A DNA stretch of 64,000 bases from SZUA-430 sp965227535 (GTDB taxonomy: Bacteria > Pseudomonadota > Alphaproteobacteria > Micropepsales > Micropepsaceae). Numbering within the stretch: position 1 is the stretch's first letter; each line of letters starts with the position of its first letter. Position numbers and translations under genes: made by a program. The stretch covers positions 5,084,001-5,148,000 of the forward strand of contig OZ245761.1 in assembly GCA_965227535.1 (NCBI GenBank). The letters run 5' to 3'. This document shows positions 9,484-18,543 of the stretch, one piece after another. The notes beneath the pieces are model-generated. The model made no database searches and was not told where the DNA came from. It was given only the letters and a program-made list of their open reading frames with translations.

Positions 9484-10917
9484 TTGGCGCGTCCGGTGCT
9501 CGGCTTGATTGGTCCGGCGCGTAAGGGCAAAGATCTGGCCCTTGCGCAAGTCGTGTTCGAGAATTTGCGCAACCGCATTCTCGACGGCCTGTGGCGTCAC
9601 GGCGAAAAACTGCCGGGCACGCGCGTCATTGCGAAGGACGCCGGGGTCTCGCGCTGGACGGCGGTGATGGCCGTCGACATGCTGCTCGCAGAAGGTTTGG
9701 TCGAAGCGCGCAAGCGCTCCGGCACCTACGTCAACTGGTCCGGCGCGGGGCCGAGCTTGCGTCCCGACAGCAGCCCCGCATCCGATGGACCGAAGGCGCA
9801 TGTACCCTTCGCCGTCGGCGTGCCCGGCCTCGATCTCTTCCCCATGCACATCTGGCGCCGCCTCCAAGCGAAGCGCTGGAAGGAGATGCCCGTCGACGCC
9901 CTCCAAACAGGGCATGACGGTGGTTGGCCTGAACTGCGCGCCTCAATCGCCGCGCATGTCGGTTCAACACGCGGTTTGAAATGTACGCCGTCGCAAGTCT
10001 TCGTCACGACCAGCGCGCACGCCGCGATACTGCTCGCCGGCGAAGTCCTTTGCCGTCAGGGCAGCGTCGTGTGGATGGAAGAACCCGGCTACTTCCGCAC
10101 CCGTGCCGCGCTGCAAGCGGCCGGCCTCGCACCCGTCGCGGTCGCGATAGACGGGCAGGGACTCAACGTCGACGACGGCCGCCGCTTAGCGCCGAAGGCG
10201 TCGATGGCCGTCGTCACCGGTGCATTCCAATTTCCCACCGGCGTCGCGCTAGGCGACGGGCGCAAGCACGAACTGCTCGACTGGTCGGCACAGGTCGGCT
10301 CATTCATCCTCGAAGACGACTTCGCCTCCGAGTTCCGCCATCCGCGCGCAGCAACGATGCCGCTGGCCGCGATGCCGAATGCGCAACGCGTCGTCTATAT
10401 GAACACCTTCAGCACAACGATCTTCCCGTCGTTGCGTTTGTCCTACCTCATCGTCCCGCGCGCCATCACCGACCGCTTTGCCGAAGCGCTGCGCCGGACC
10501 GAACGTTACGCGACCGTCCCCAACCAGATCGTACTCGCCGATTTCCTGGCATCGGGCCAATTCGCCAAACACATCCGCCGTTGCCGCGAAGCCTACGCCG
10601 AGCGCCAACGCATCTTGGTGGAGGCGCTCGAATCCGATTGCGACGGCCTTTTCGCCGGGGCACCGTTGCTCTGCGGCATGCATGCATGCGTACGCTTTAA
10701 GCAGCGCGTCGACGACAACGAGGTCGCGACCGCGGCGCGCGCCGCCGGCTTAATTGTAGAGCCGCTAAGCCGCTTCTACGCCAACCCCACCACCGACACT
10801 GGACTGCTGCTGGGCTTCGCAGGCTTTCGCCCCGACTCCCTGCGCGACGCCGTCAAGCGTCTGGCGCCGATCATCGCCGGCTTCGTCGCGTCGCCACGCG
10901 CCGCCGCGGGCGCCTAG
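9484..10917 (+). CDS. MocR-like regulator lacking the PLP lysine
   Basis: A 477-residue paralogue of the preceding regulator, with the same winged helix (LPGTRVIAKDAGVSRWTAV) and an aminotransferase-like domain. EEPGY and EDDF are conserved. The segment that normally reads GTFSK is NTFST here, so the lysine that forms the internal aldimine is threonine (residue 311). The domain probably cannot bind PLP covalently and may act as a ligand-only sensor. The start is TTG, preceded by GAGGGGAGAG seven bases upstream; no in-frame ATG fits. Its stop overlaps the convergent stop of the next gene by four bases. Confidence 0.9.
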   Translation: MARPVLGLIGPARKGKDLALAQVVFENLRNRILDGLWRHGEKLPGTRVIAKDAGVSRWTAVMAVDMLLAEGLVEARKRSGTYVNWSGAGPSLRPDSSPASDGPKAHVPFAVGVPGLDLFPMHIWRRLQAKRWKEMPVDALQTGHDGGWPELRASIAAHVGSTRGLKCTPSQVFVTTSAHAAILLAGEVLCRQGSVVWMEEPGYFRTRAALQAAGLAPVAVAIDGQGLNVDDGRRLAPKASMAVVTGAFQFPTGVALGDGRKHELLDWSAQVGSFILEDDFASEFRHPRAATMPLAAMPNAQRVVYMNTFSTTIFPSLRLSYLIVPRAITDRFAEALRRTERYATVPNQIVLADFLASGQFAKHIRRCREAYAERQRILVEALESDCDGLFAGAPLLCGMHACVRFKQRVDDNEVATAARAAGLIVEPLSRFYANPTTDTGLLLGFAGFRPDSLRDAVKRLAPIIAGFVASPRAAAGA

Positions 10918-11723
10918 CCGCCGAACGTTGCGTTGAGGTTCGGCGCAGGTCCTGCAGGCGACAAGCCGTTGAACGTTCCCTGTTCCGCGATCTCGTTGGC
11001 GGCCTTCGCGAACGCAACCCACGCCGCGCGCGCCAACGCGGCGCCGACGCTGATGCGCCGCACACCCAAATCGGCGGCCTCCGCAAACGTCATCCAGTTC
11101 CCGTGGATCAGAAGATTGACCGGCTTGGGCGCCACAGCCTTCACGACCGCAGCGATATCGTCCTTCGACTTGATGCCCGGCGCATAAAGTACGTCGGCGC
11201 CCGCAGCCGAATAAGCCTCAAGCCGGCGGATGGTCTCTTTGAGATCCGCACGTCCGACCAAGAAGCCTTCTGATCGCCCGGTCAGCAATACACCGGTCTT
11301 CGTCGTGTCGATCGCCGCCCGCGCGGCCTTGATCCGCTCCACGGCGAGATCGAACGCGTAAAGCGGCTCGCCGCCGTCGCGTTTGGAATCCTCAATCGAA
11401 AGGCCTGCAATGCCCGTCGCCACAGCGCGCGTCACATTCGCCGCGACCTTCTCGGGCTCGGCCGCGAACCCATCTTCGAAGTCGGCATTGAGCGGGATGT
11501 CGACCGTGTGCGCGATCTCTTCCAGATGCGCCAGCACCATGTCCGCGGTCACCTTATTGTCCGGCCGTCCGGCAGCCCAAGCAAAACCCGCGCTCGTGCT
11601 GGCCAGCGCCTTGAAGCCCGCCTTCTGAAGAAAGATCGCGCTGCCGCGATCCCACGGATTGGGAATGACGAAACAGCCGCTCTCGTGCAGACGGCGAAAG
11701 GCTGCGATCTTCGAAGAAGACAT
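10914..11723 (-). CDS. Isocitrate lyase/PEP mutase superfamily protein
   Basis: A 269-residue (beta/alpha)8-barrel protein of the isocitrate lyase/phosphoenolpyruvate mutase superfamily (PrpB-like COG2513 branch). Metal-binding acidic residues fit in LNADFEDGF and LSIEDS, and the segment LLTGRSEGF matches ARTEAF-type sequences of the group. The classical lyase catalytic KKCGH motif is absent, so it is not a true isocitrate lyase. It may cleave a carbon-carbon or carbon-phosphorus bond of a small 2-oxo or 2-hydroxy acid; the substrate is unknown. The ATG has GGAGG eight bases upstream. It converges on the MocR gene with a 4-base overlap. Confidence 0.85.
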   Translation of the reverse strand: MSSSKIAAFRRLHESGCFVIPNPWDRGSAIFLQKAGFKALASTSAGFAWAAGRPDNKVTADMVLAHLEEIAHTVDIPLNADFEDGFAAEPEKVAANVTRAVATGIAGLSIEDSKRDGGEPLYAFDLAVERIKAARAAIDTTKTGVLLTGRSEGFLVGRADLKETIRRLEAYSAAGADVLYAPGIKSKDDIAAVVKAVAPKPVNLLIHGNWMTFAEAADLGVRRISVGAALARAAWVAFAKAANEIAEQGTFNGLSPAGPAPNLNATFGG

Positions 11724-11813
11724 AGGAAACCTCCGGGGCTGATGCTTGGCGCTTGTATAATGCGGCGCGCAGCAGGCAACTTCCCGAAAGGTGCTGTCAA
11801 CTACCTCAAAATT

Positions 11814-12347
11814 CTACTGCGGCGCGTCCTGATCGATATAGCGCAGGATCGCATTGGCCTCTTGCATCAGGGTCGCCAGTTCGTCCGGAACGTTCTCCGG
11901 CTCAAGCTTCGCCTGGTCGATCAGCGCGCGTAGCAGCGCGCCCATCTTCGGCGCGCTCGCGATCATGCGCGCTTGATGCTCGATCTTCTCCGGATAGAGA
12001 TCGTACTCCGCGCCCGGCACGCGCCAGCCGCCCCAGTCCGCGTCGCTGGTTACGACCTGCGGATGGGTGCCCGGATAGGGATGGTGCGCGCATTCTTCCG
12101 CCGGCTTCCACTTGTTGCGCGCGCGCACGAGACGCCATTGTTCGACGGTCGTGCCGACCGCGCCGTGCTGAACCGCATCGGCGACAAGTTCTTCCGCGGC
12201 AAAGTCGCGGCCAAGACCCACGTCGTAGAAAATGCGCAGCGGTTCATCGAGGCCTTTGGCCCACTGCGGCATGACTTTCTCGATGACCGCCCACGTGCCG
12301 ACCGTCTTGATGTAGACGCGCTGGTTCTTGTGGAATTGTGCCTTCAT
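11814..12347 (-). CDS. Conserved hypothetical protein
   Basis: A 177-residue soluble protein that I do not recognise. It has no signal peptide or membrane segment. The N-terminal 60 residues (KNQRVYIKTVGTWAVIEKV onward) read like a small beta-barrel of the kind used for binding. The middle holds conserved-looking Trp/His/Pro segments (CAHHPYPGTHP, WGGWRVPG). The C-terminus is helical and acidic. The ATG is preceded by AAGGGGCGGC. It stands alone between the PEP-mutase-like gene and the efflux operon. Codon use matches the neighbours. Confidence 0.75.
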   Translation of the reverse strand: MKAQFHKNQRVYIKTVGTWAVIEKVMPQWAKGLDEPLRIFYDVGLGRDFAAEELVADAVQHGAVGTTVEQWRLVRARNKWKPAEECAHHPYPGTHPQVVTSDADWGGWRVPGAEYDLYPEKIEHQARMIASAPKMGALLRALIDQAKLEPENVPDELATLMQEANAILRYIDQDAPQ

Positions 12348-12431
12348 GACGCCGCCCCTTGGGTGCCGGAAGGGGCCCCATTTCGTTGGGCGCGATGGTG
12401 AGGCAACGGCTCTTAAAGTGCAGTTAAACTC

Positions 12432-15400
12432 TTACTCTGCCGGCGCCGTGCCAGGGCGGAATCCGCGGATCCGCGCCCACAGCCGCCCGAACCCGCCATA
12501 GGCGTCCGCCATCAACGTGTAGGCAACCGGCACGATGAAAAGTGTCAAGAAGGTTGACGAAAGAATACCGCCGATGATGAGCACGCCCATGGGGTTGCGG
12601 AACTCGGCGCCCTGGCTGTCCGACAGCGCGACGGGAATCATGCCGAACACGGTCGCCAGCTGAGTCATCAAGACAGGCCGCATACGCCGCGGTCCCGCTT
12701 CCTCCATGGCCGCGCGTGCCGCGAGTCCGCGCGTCTCGCGCGCGACGTTGGCGTAGTCGACGAGCAGAATGCCGTTCTTCATCACGAGGCCCATCAGCGC
12801 GATGAGCCCGATCTGCACGAACATGTTCAGCGCCATGCCCGAAAACGACAGAGCCGCGAACGCGCCGACGAACGACAATGGCGCCGTCAGCATGATGATG
12901 GCGGGTTGCGAGAAGCTGTTGAACTGGCTCGCCAAGATCATATAGAGCGCGACCAGCGCCAGCACGAACGCGAAGCCGATCGCCTCCGCCGACTCCTTCA
13001 TGCGCTCCGCCTGTCCGACGAACATGCCGGAATAGCCGGACGGCAGTTCGGCAGCAGCGACGTACTTCTGCATGATGTCCGTCGCCGTGCCCAGCGCGAC
13101 ACCCGGCGGATTGTTGGCGAGAATGGTGACGGTCCGCGCGCGATTGCGGCGATCGATCTGCGCGGGCCCTTCCTCGATCTTGAAGTTCGCGATGCTGGCG
13201 AGGTCGACGAGCGCGCCGTTGGTCGAGCGTACCTGAACTTGGTTCAGTTTCGCCGGGTTGTCGCGCTGGTCTTCGGCAAGCCGAACGCGCACGTCATAGC
13301 GATCGCCCAACTCTTCATACGTGCCCGCATCGACGCCGCCGACCAGCGCGCGCACGGTGGTCGCGAGCGGCCGGATCGCGACGCCAAGGTCTGCCGCGCG
13401 TCCGCGATCCACGTGGATCTGAACCTCCGGCTTGCCGGATTCGTATGACGAGCGCACGTCGGTGAAGTGCGCCGTGTCCGCCTTCATCTGCGCTACGATC
13501 TTGTCAGCCTTCTCGCGCAAGAGATCGAGAGATGGTCCTTGCAGCGAATAGGTAATAGTCGTGTTGAAGTTGCCATTGCCGCCGATCCACGGCACCTCGG
13601 TCGCCTCGATATGCGTCGCCTCAGGCGCCGCTTTCGCCATCAGCTGACGCGCTTTCTGCATGACGACGAACTGGTCGTCGTCACGCTCGCCCTTGCCCGT
13701 TAAGGCGACGTAGAAAGAGATGCGATTGATGCGTGACTGATTGCCCGCACCGATGGTGACGAACACCGTCTTGATGTTAGGCGCCGCCAGCAGGGCCTTC
13801 TCGACCCGCGCCCCGACCGCCTTCGCGTCGGTGATACCGGTGCCGAACGGCAAATCGACCGTCGCCAAAAATTCCGACCGGTCCGCCTTCGCCTGAAACT
13901 CGAACGGAAGCCCGCGCGCCAGCATCATGCCGACGACAATCGTCGCAAACCCGAATCCCAAAACCATCCAACGATGATCGAGCGCCCAGGTCAGCGCGCG
14001 CCGGTAGCCGCCCTCAAGACTGACGTGAAACGCCTCGATGCGCCGCGCGAACGGCCCTAGATGCAATTTCGACAAAAACTTTGCGCACAAAGCCGGCGTC
14101 AACGTCAGCGACACAAGCAACGACACCAGCACCGAGAAGACGATCGCCAAGCCGTACTGATAGAAGAAGCGTCCGACGACGCCGTCCATAAACGCGATCG
14201 GTACGAACACGGCGACGACCGCCCAGGTGCCGGCCATCACCGCCACGGCGACTTGCGACGTGCCTTCGGAGGCCGCCTGATTGGCCGGCACGCCTTCTTC
14301 CAGCTTCCTGTGAATGCTCTCGAGCACGACGATCGCGTCGTCGACAAGCAAACCGACGGCGACCGAAAAGGCCATGAGCGTGAGGTTGTTCAGCGTGAAC
14401 CCGGCCCAATAGAAAGCGAAGAACGTCGCGATCAACGACGTCGGCATCGCAATCGCCACGATGATCGTGGCACGATAATCGAGCAGGAATACCATCGTGA
14501 TGATGATGACGAGCACGATGCCGAGGAAGATGTCGAACCCGACGTCGTTGACGGTGTCTTCGATGAAGAGCGAGATGTCGCGCGCCACCACCATGTCGAC
14601 GCCCGCGGGCAGACTCGGCCTTACCGCCTCGACCTCGGCCTTCACCGCCTTCGCGACCTCAAGCGTGTTCTGCCCAGACTGCCGCCGAACTTCGAGCGAA
14701 ATGCCGGGCTTCCCGTTCAGCGTCGCAAACGTGCGCTCGTCTTCCGCACCGTCCTCGACCCGCGCAACGTCGCCAAGCAACGTCGGCAACGCCAGCTGCC
14801 GGAACGAAACGACGACCTTATTGAACTCCTCGACCGTCTTGACCTCGCCCTTGGTCTTGACGCCGAACTCCGAATGCTCGCCGGAAAGCTGCATGTTGCC
14901 GCCCGGCATATCCGCGTTCTCGCGGCGAAGCGCGTTGACCACGTCGTCGGCGGTGACGCCATACGCGCGCATCTTGTCGGCGTCGAGCCATACGCGGATT
15001 TGCCGCTTGCGCCCGCCCAGGATGCTGACCTGGCCGACGCCCGACACGCGCTGCAGCCGTTCCTTGATCGTCTTGTCCGCGAACTCAGTCAGATCGCGCA
15101 TGGGCATGTCGCCCGAAAGCATGACCGACAAAATCGGCTCCGCGTCCGGATCGATCTTCTGAATGATCGGCTGCTCGGCATCGGTCGGCAGATCGCGCAG
15201 CGCAAGGTTCACCTTGTCGCGCACGTCCTGCGCCTTCACGTCGCCGTTCTCGCTGAGGCCGAACTCGATGATGATCTGCGACGCGCCTTCGAAACTCTGC
15301 GACTGCAGCGACTTGATGCCCGCGATCGTGTTGACCTGAGCCTCGATCGGATCCGTCACGTCGATCTCGACCGCGTCGGAACTGGCGCCTTCCAGCACCG

Positions 15401-15545
15401 TATTCACGGTGACGAACGGAAACTCAACGCGCGGAAAGAGGTCGACCCCGATCCGCTGCAGCGACACCCACCCCAGCGCGACGAGCGCGCCGATCACCAT
15501 CACCGCCAGAACCGGCCTGCGGATCGAAAGATCTGAAATCCACAT
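12432..15545 (-). CDS. RND efflux pump permease (AcrB/HAE1 type)
   Basis: A 1037-residue inner-membrane proton antiporter of the resistance-nodulation-division family. It starts with the family signature WISDLSIRRPVLAVMV. Twelve transmembrane segments are visible as one N-terminal helix, two six-helix blocks and two large periplasmic loops. Proton-relay residues are present: VGLLVDDAIVVLES in TM4 and LVMKNGILLVDYAN in TM10. It follows the adaptor gene with five bases between stop and start, so the two are co-translated. No outer-membrane channel gene is adjacent, so it probably borrows a TolC-like protein from elsewhere. The likely substrates are hydrophobic toxicants; none can be read from sequence. 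The likely regulator is the divergent MarR protein. Confidence 0.95.
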   Translation of the reverse strand: MWISDLSIRRPVLAVMVIGALVALGWVSLQRIGVDLFPRVEFPFVTVNTVLEGASSDAVEIDVTDPIEAQVNTIAGIKSLQSQSFEGASQIIIEFGLSENGDVKAQDVRDKVNLALRDLPTDAEQPIIQKIDPDAEPILSVMLSGDMPMRDLTEFADKTIKERLQRVSGVGQVSILGGRKRQIRVWLDADKMRAYGVTADDVVNALRRENADMPGGNMQLSGEHSEFGVKTKGEVKTVEEFNKVVVSFRQLALPTLLGDVARVEDGAEDERTFATLNGKPGISLEVRRQSGQNTLEVAKAVKAEVEAVRPSLPAGVDMVVARDISLFIEDTVNDVGFDIFLGIVLVIIITMVFLLDYRATIIVAIAMPTSLIATFFAFYWAGFTLNNLTLMAFSVAVGLLVDDAIVVLESIHRKLEEGVPANQAASEGTSQVAVAVMAGTWAVVAVFVPIAFMDGVVGRFFYQYGLAIVFSVLVSLLVSLTLTPALCAKFLSKLHLGPFARRIEAFHVSLEGGYRRALTWALDHRWMVLGFGFATIVVGMMLARGLPFEFQAKADRSEFLATVDLPFGTGITDAKAVGARVEKALLAAPNIKTVFVTIGAGNQSRINRISFYVALTGKGERDDDQFVVMQKARQLMAKAAPEATHIEATEVPWIGGNGNFNTTITYSLQGPSLDLLREKADKIVAQMKADTAHFTDVRSSYESGKPEVQIHVDRGRAADLGVAIRPLATTVRALVGGVDAGTYEELGDRYDVRVRLAEDQRDNPAKLNQVQVRSTNGALVDLASIANFKIEEGPAQIDRRNRARTVTILANNPPGVALGTATDIMQKYVAAAELPSGYSGMFVGQAERMKESAEAIGFAFVLALVALYMILASQFNSFSQPAIIMLTAPLSFVGAFAALSFSGMALNMFVQIGLIALMGLVMKNGILLVDYANVARETRGLAARAAMEEAGPRRMRPVLMTQLATVFGMIPVALSDSQGAEFRNPMGVLIIGGILSSTFLTLFIVPVAYTLMADAYGGFGRLWARIRGFRPGTAPAE

Positions 15546-15550
15546 CGCGG

Positions 15551-16717
15551 TTAGAGTTTCGCCTGCGTCGCAGGTTTCGCGGCGGGCGCCTCAACCTTCA
15601 CCGGAACGCCGTGCGCCAACTGACTCAAATTCGCGCCGACCAAGAACTCGGTCCCTTCCGGCACATTGCTCAAGATCTCGACCCGCTCGCCGTCCAAGTC
15701 GCGCGTCGACAGCGCAATCTTCTTCGCCCGTCCGTTATCGAGCGTGAACGCGTAACGCGCGCTCTCCGGACCCAGAACCGCCTTGCGATCGACGACCAGC
15801 GCAGGCCGCGCCTCGGGCATCAACTCGACGCGGCAGTAGAGGCCGGGCAAAATCTTGTAGTCCTTGTTCGGCACCTCAAGGCGCACCTCGACGCTGCGCG
15901 ACTTATAGTCGACGCCGAAGTTCACGACGGCGACCTTCGCCGCGATCGGCGTATCAAGTCCGTCGATGAAAATCTTCGCGTCCATCCCAACCTTGATCTG
16001 GGTGAAGTAAGAGGCCGGTGCGACCGCGATCGCCGCCAGCGGATCGATCGCCATGATCTGCACGACGCCCGAACTGCCGCCCGGCATGCCCATGCCGCCC
16101 ATGCGCGTCGCCATGAAGCGGCCCTCGTACACGTCCTTGCGCGAGATCACGCCGTCATAGGGTGCGCGCACGATCGTGTCTTTGAGTTGCTGCTGCGCCT
16201 GCGCGAGCTGCGCTTCCCAGACGCCCGTCTGCGCGCGCGTGATCTCGGCATTTGTCTTCGTCGTATCCATACGCGACGCGCTAACCCAGCCGCCGCCCTT
16301 CAGCTTGTTCTGTCGCGCGAGTTCCGATTGCGCGTTTGCCGCCTGCGCGCGCCCCAGAGCCACTTGCTTCTCAAGCTGCTGCACCATCAACCGGATGTCG
16401 ATATCGCGCGTCTTGAACAAGACGTCGCCCTTCTTCACGCGTGATCCGACATGTACGATCACCTCATCGATGATCCCGTCGACCGACGGCCCGATGTCCG
16501 TCTGTCGCGTCGGCGTCAGCGAACCCGATGCCGTGATCGGCACCGCGACATCGGCCTTCGCAACCTTCGTCACCGACATCGCGATCGCTTCCACGACGGG
16601 CGCCTTCGCGTTCTCTTTACTGTCCGCAGGCCCGCCGCATGCGGAAAGCCCGACCGCGACGGCGGCCGAAACGAGGAAGGCGAGGGGGCGCATAGTGCTC
16701 ATTTTCGCGTGACGCAT
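15551..16717 (-). CDS. RND efflux periplasmic adaptor (membrane fusion) lipoprotein
   Basis: A 388-residue HlyD/MexA-type adaptor. The signal sequence ends in the lipobox LSAC (Cys at about residue 27), giving an inner-membrane-anchored lipoprotein. Then come a barrel-sandwich/lipoyl half (DGIIDEVIVHVGSRVKKGDV), an alpha-helical hairpin of about 70 residues (LEKQVALGRAQAANAQSELA), the second lipoyl half (VRAPYDGVISRKDVYEG) and beta-barrel domains. A Gly/Met-rich insertion (MGGMGMPGG, near residue 208) is unusual. The start could also be the ATG at 16702, five codons in. It is the first gene of the pump operon, and 84 bases separate it from the divergent marR gene. Confidence 0.93.
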   Translation of the reverse strand: MRHAKMSTMRPLAFLVSAAVAVGLSACGGPADSKENAKAPVVEAIAMSVTKVAKADVAVPITASGSLTPTRQTDIGPSVDGIIDEVIVHVGSRVKKGDVLFKTRDIDIRLMVQQLEKQVALGRAQAANAQSELARQNKLKGGGWVSASRMDTTKTNAEITRAQTGVWEAQLAQAQQQLKDTIVRAPYDGVISRKDVYEGRFMATRMGGMGMPGGSSGVVQIMAIDPLAAIAVAPASYFTQIKVGMDAKIFIDGLDTPIAAKVAVVNFGVDYKSRSVEVRLEVPNKDYKILPGLYCRVELMPEARPALVVDRKAVLGPESARYAFTLDNGRAKKIALSTRDLDGERVEILSNVPEGTEFLVGANLSQLAHGVPVKVEAPAAKPATQAKL

Positions 16718-16801
16718 CTTCGAAACGGATTGACAAGGCGGATTTAGTATACTGGATTACTATATCCGTCTATACCAACTAAAACACGACGGGAGGAAAC
16801 G
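16718..16801. promoter_or_regulatory. Divergent promoter and candidate MarR operator
   Basis: An 84-base region between the efflux operon and marR, markedly AT-rich for this genome. TTGACA occurs at 16730-16735. TTAGTATA (16744-16751) and TTACTATA (16757-16764) form near-identical elements, with an inverted TAGTA/TACTA pair inside (16745-16749, 16758-16762). Such a symmetric AT-rich element between a MarR gene and a pump is the usual place for autorepression. Confidence 0.5.
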
Positions 16802-17350
16802 TTGAGTGAAGCGGTGACGCACGCCGAGAGGGTGCGGCCAAAATCTCGTAAACCCCGCGCGAAACCCGTGCGGTCGGTCGAAGAACTGCGCGCCGAAATC
16901 GAGGTCGAAGCCACCCTCAGCTGGCTCTTCATCGACATTCACCGCCTGTTGACCAAAAACTTCGAAGCCCGGATCAAATCGCTGGGCCTGACCCGCGCGC
17001 AGTGGCGCGTCGTGTTTGCGCTCAAGCGCGGTCTCCATGACGCGCCGATGACCCAGACCCAAATCGCCGACATGCTGGAGATGGAGAAGGCCCCGCTCGG
17101 CAAAATTCTCGATCGTTTGGAGGCGGGGGGTTGGATCGTGCGCAAAAATCATCCGACCGACCGGCGCGCCCGCGTGGTTGCCGCTACGTCAAAAATCGAA
17201 AAATATGCCGAGGAACTTGCCGCAGCTGCGAAGGCAACATTTGCTCTCACCCTCCAGGGTATGCGACAGCATGAGGTGAAAGAGTTGATTGCGCGGCTCG
17301 AAGGGCTAAAGCGCAATCTCGGCGGCGCCGACGACACGAATAGGTGCTAG
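16802..17350 (+). CDS. MarR family transcriptional regulator
   Basis: A 182-residue winged-helix regulator. After a basic N-terminal tail (about 30 residues) it has the MarR dimer helix, then the DNA-binding core MTQTQIADMLEMEKAPLGKILDRLEAGGWIVRKNHPTDRRARVV, where the DRR wing motif is intact. The start is TTG with GGGAGGAAAC immediately upstream. It sits divergently from the RND pump and 34 bases before the acyl-CoA dehydrogenase pair. It may respond to an acyl or aromatic compound handled by both. A repressor role is the family norm but is inferred here. Confidence 0.92.
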   Translation: MSEAVTHAERVRPKSRKPRAKPVRSVEELRAEIEVEATLSWLFIDIHRLLTKNFEARIKSLGLTRAQWRVVFALKRGLHDAPMTQTQIADMLEMEKAPLGKILDRLEAGGWIVRKNHPTDRRARVVAATSKIEKYAEELAAAAKATFALTLQGMRQHEVKELIARLEGLKRNLGGADDTNRC

Positions 17351-17384
17351 CGCCGCCCCGGAGTTTCCAACCCTGAGGGCCGCG

Positions 17385-18512
17385 ATGAATTTCGATTTCT
17401 CCGACGACCAAAAGATGCTGAAGGATCAGGCGCGCAAGTTCCTGACCGAGAAATGCCCGACCAAGGCAGTCCGCAAAATCCTCGAAAGCGATGAGCCGTA
17501 CGACAAGGCGCTCTGGAAACAGATCGGCGAGATGGGCTGGCTCGGCACCGCGATCCCGGAAGAATACGGCGGCCTGGGCCTCGGCCATCTCGAACTCTGC
17601 GTCGTCGCCGAAGAACTCGGCCGCGCGCTGGCGCCCGTGCCCTTCGCCTCGTCCGTCTACCTCGCGACCGAAGCCCTGCTTCTCGCCGGCAGTGACGCGC
17701 AGAAGAAGAAGTATCTGCCCAAGCTCGCAGCCGGTGAGATCATCGGCACCTTCGCGCTCGCCGAAGGAGCGCACCCGCCAAGCCCGAAGACGATCAAGAC
17801 CACCTTCAAAGGCGGCAAGATCGACGGCGTGAAAGTCCCCGTGCCCGACGGCGACGTTGCCGACTTCACCGTCGTCCTCACGCGCACCGGCGACGGCCAA
17901 GGCGAACGAGCCCTCTCGCTCGCCATCGTCGATCTCAAAGGCGCAGGCGTCACGGCCCGCCCCGTGAAGACGGTCGACCCCTCGCGCAGCCAAGCCGAAA
18001 TCACCTTCAAAGGCGCCGCCGCCGAACAACTCGGCGCCAGCGGAGAAGGCTGGGACCTGACAAAGCGTGTGCTCGACCGCGCCGCCATCTTGATGGCGTT
18101 CGAACAAGTCGGCGGCGCCGACGCATGCCTCCTCATGGCGAAGGACTACGCGCTGAACCGCTACGCCTTCGGCCGCCAGATCGCCTCGTTCCAAGCGATC
18201 AAGCACAAACTCGCCGACATGTACGTATTCAACGAACTCGCCCGCTCGAACGCCTACTTCGGCGCCTGGGCGCTCTCGACCAACGCCCCCGACCTGCCCG
18301 AAGCCGCCGCCGGCGCCCGCATCAGCGCGACCGACGCCTTCCACAACGCGTCGAAGGAAAACATCCAGACGCACGGCGGCATGGGCTTCACCTGGGAACT
18401 CGACTGCCACCTTTATTACAGACGTTCAAAGACCCTGAGCCTCGCCCTCGGCGCCTCGCGCGTGTGGAAGGATCGCCTGATCACGCACCTCGAAAAAAAG
18501 AACGTCGCGTAA
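17385..18512 (+). CDS. Acyl-CoA dehydrogenase family protein, subunit with degenerate FAD motif
   Basis: A 375-residue member of the acyl-CoA dehydrogenase superfamily. The helical N-domain, beta-domain and C-terminal four-helix domain are all present. The C-terminal segment NRYAFGRQIASFQAIKHKLADM and the catalytic-type THGGMGFTWELD are good matches. The FAD-binding stretch that normally ends in GSD reads LAEGAHPPSPK and is degenerate. The next gene has the opposite pattern. Similar adjacent pairs (for example the mycobacterial ChsE1-ChsE2 steroid side-chain enzymes) form alpha2beta2 heterotetramers with shared active sites; I infer the same here. The gene follows marR by 34 bases, with a GAGGGCCGCG-type weak ribosome site. 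Confidence 0.92.
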   Translation: MNFDFSDDQKMLKDQARKFLTEKCPTKAVRKILESDEPYDKALWKQIGEMGWLGTAIPEEYGGLGLGHLELCVVAEELGRALAPVPFASSVYLATEALLLAGSDAQKKKYLPKLAAGEIIGTFALAEGAHPPSPKTIKTTFKGGKIDGVKVPVPDGDVADFTVVLTRTGDGQGERALSLAIVDLKGAGVTARPVKTVDPSRSQAEITFKGAAAEQLGASGEGWDLTKRVLDRAAILMAFEQVGGADACLLMAKDYALNRYAFGRQIASFQAIKHKLADMYVFNELARSNAYFGAWALSTNAPDLPEAAAGARISATDAFHNASKENIQTHGGMGFTWELDCHLYYRRSKTLSLALGASRVWKDRLITHLEKKNVA

Positions 18513-18543
18513 CCCGCCATTCCTCATTCGAAAGACCGATCCC

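Noticed and set aside
14061..15536. A long plus-strand open frame (about 490 codons) opposite the RND permease
   Set aside because: It is rich in Arg/His/Asp and has no motif; it is the usual antisense shadow of GC-rich codon use. The opposite strand carries an unmistakable permease.
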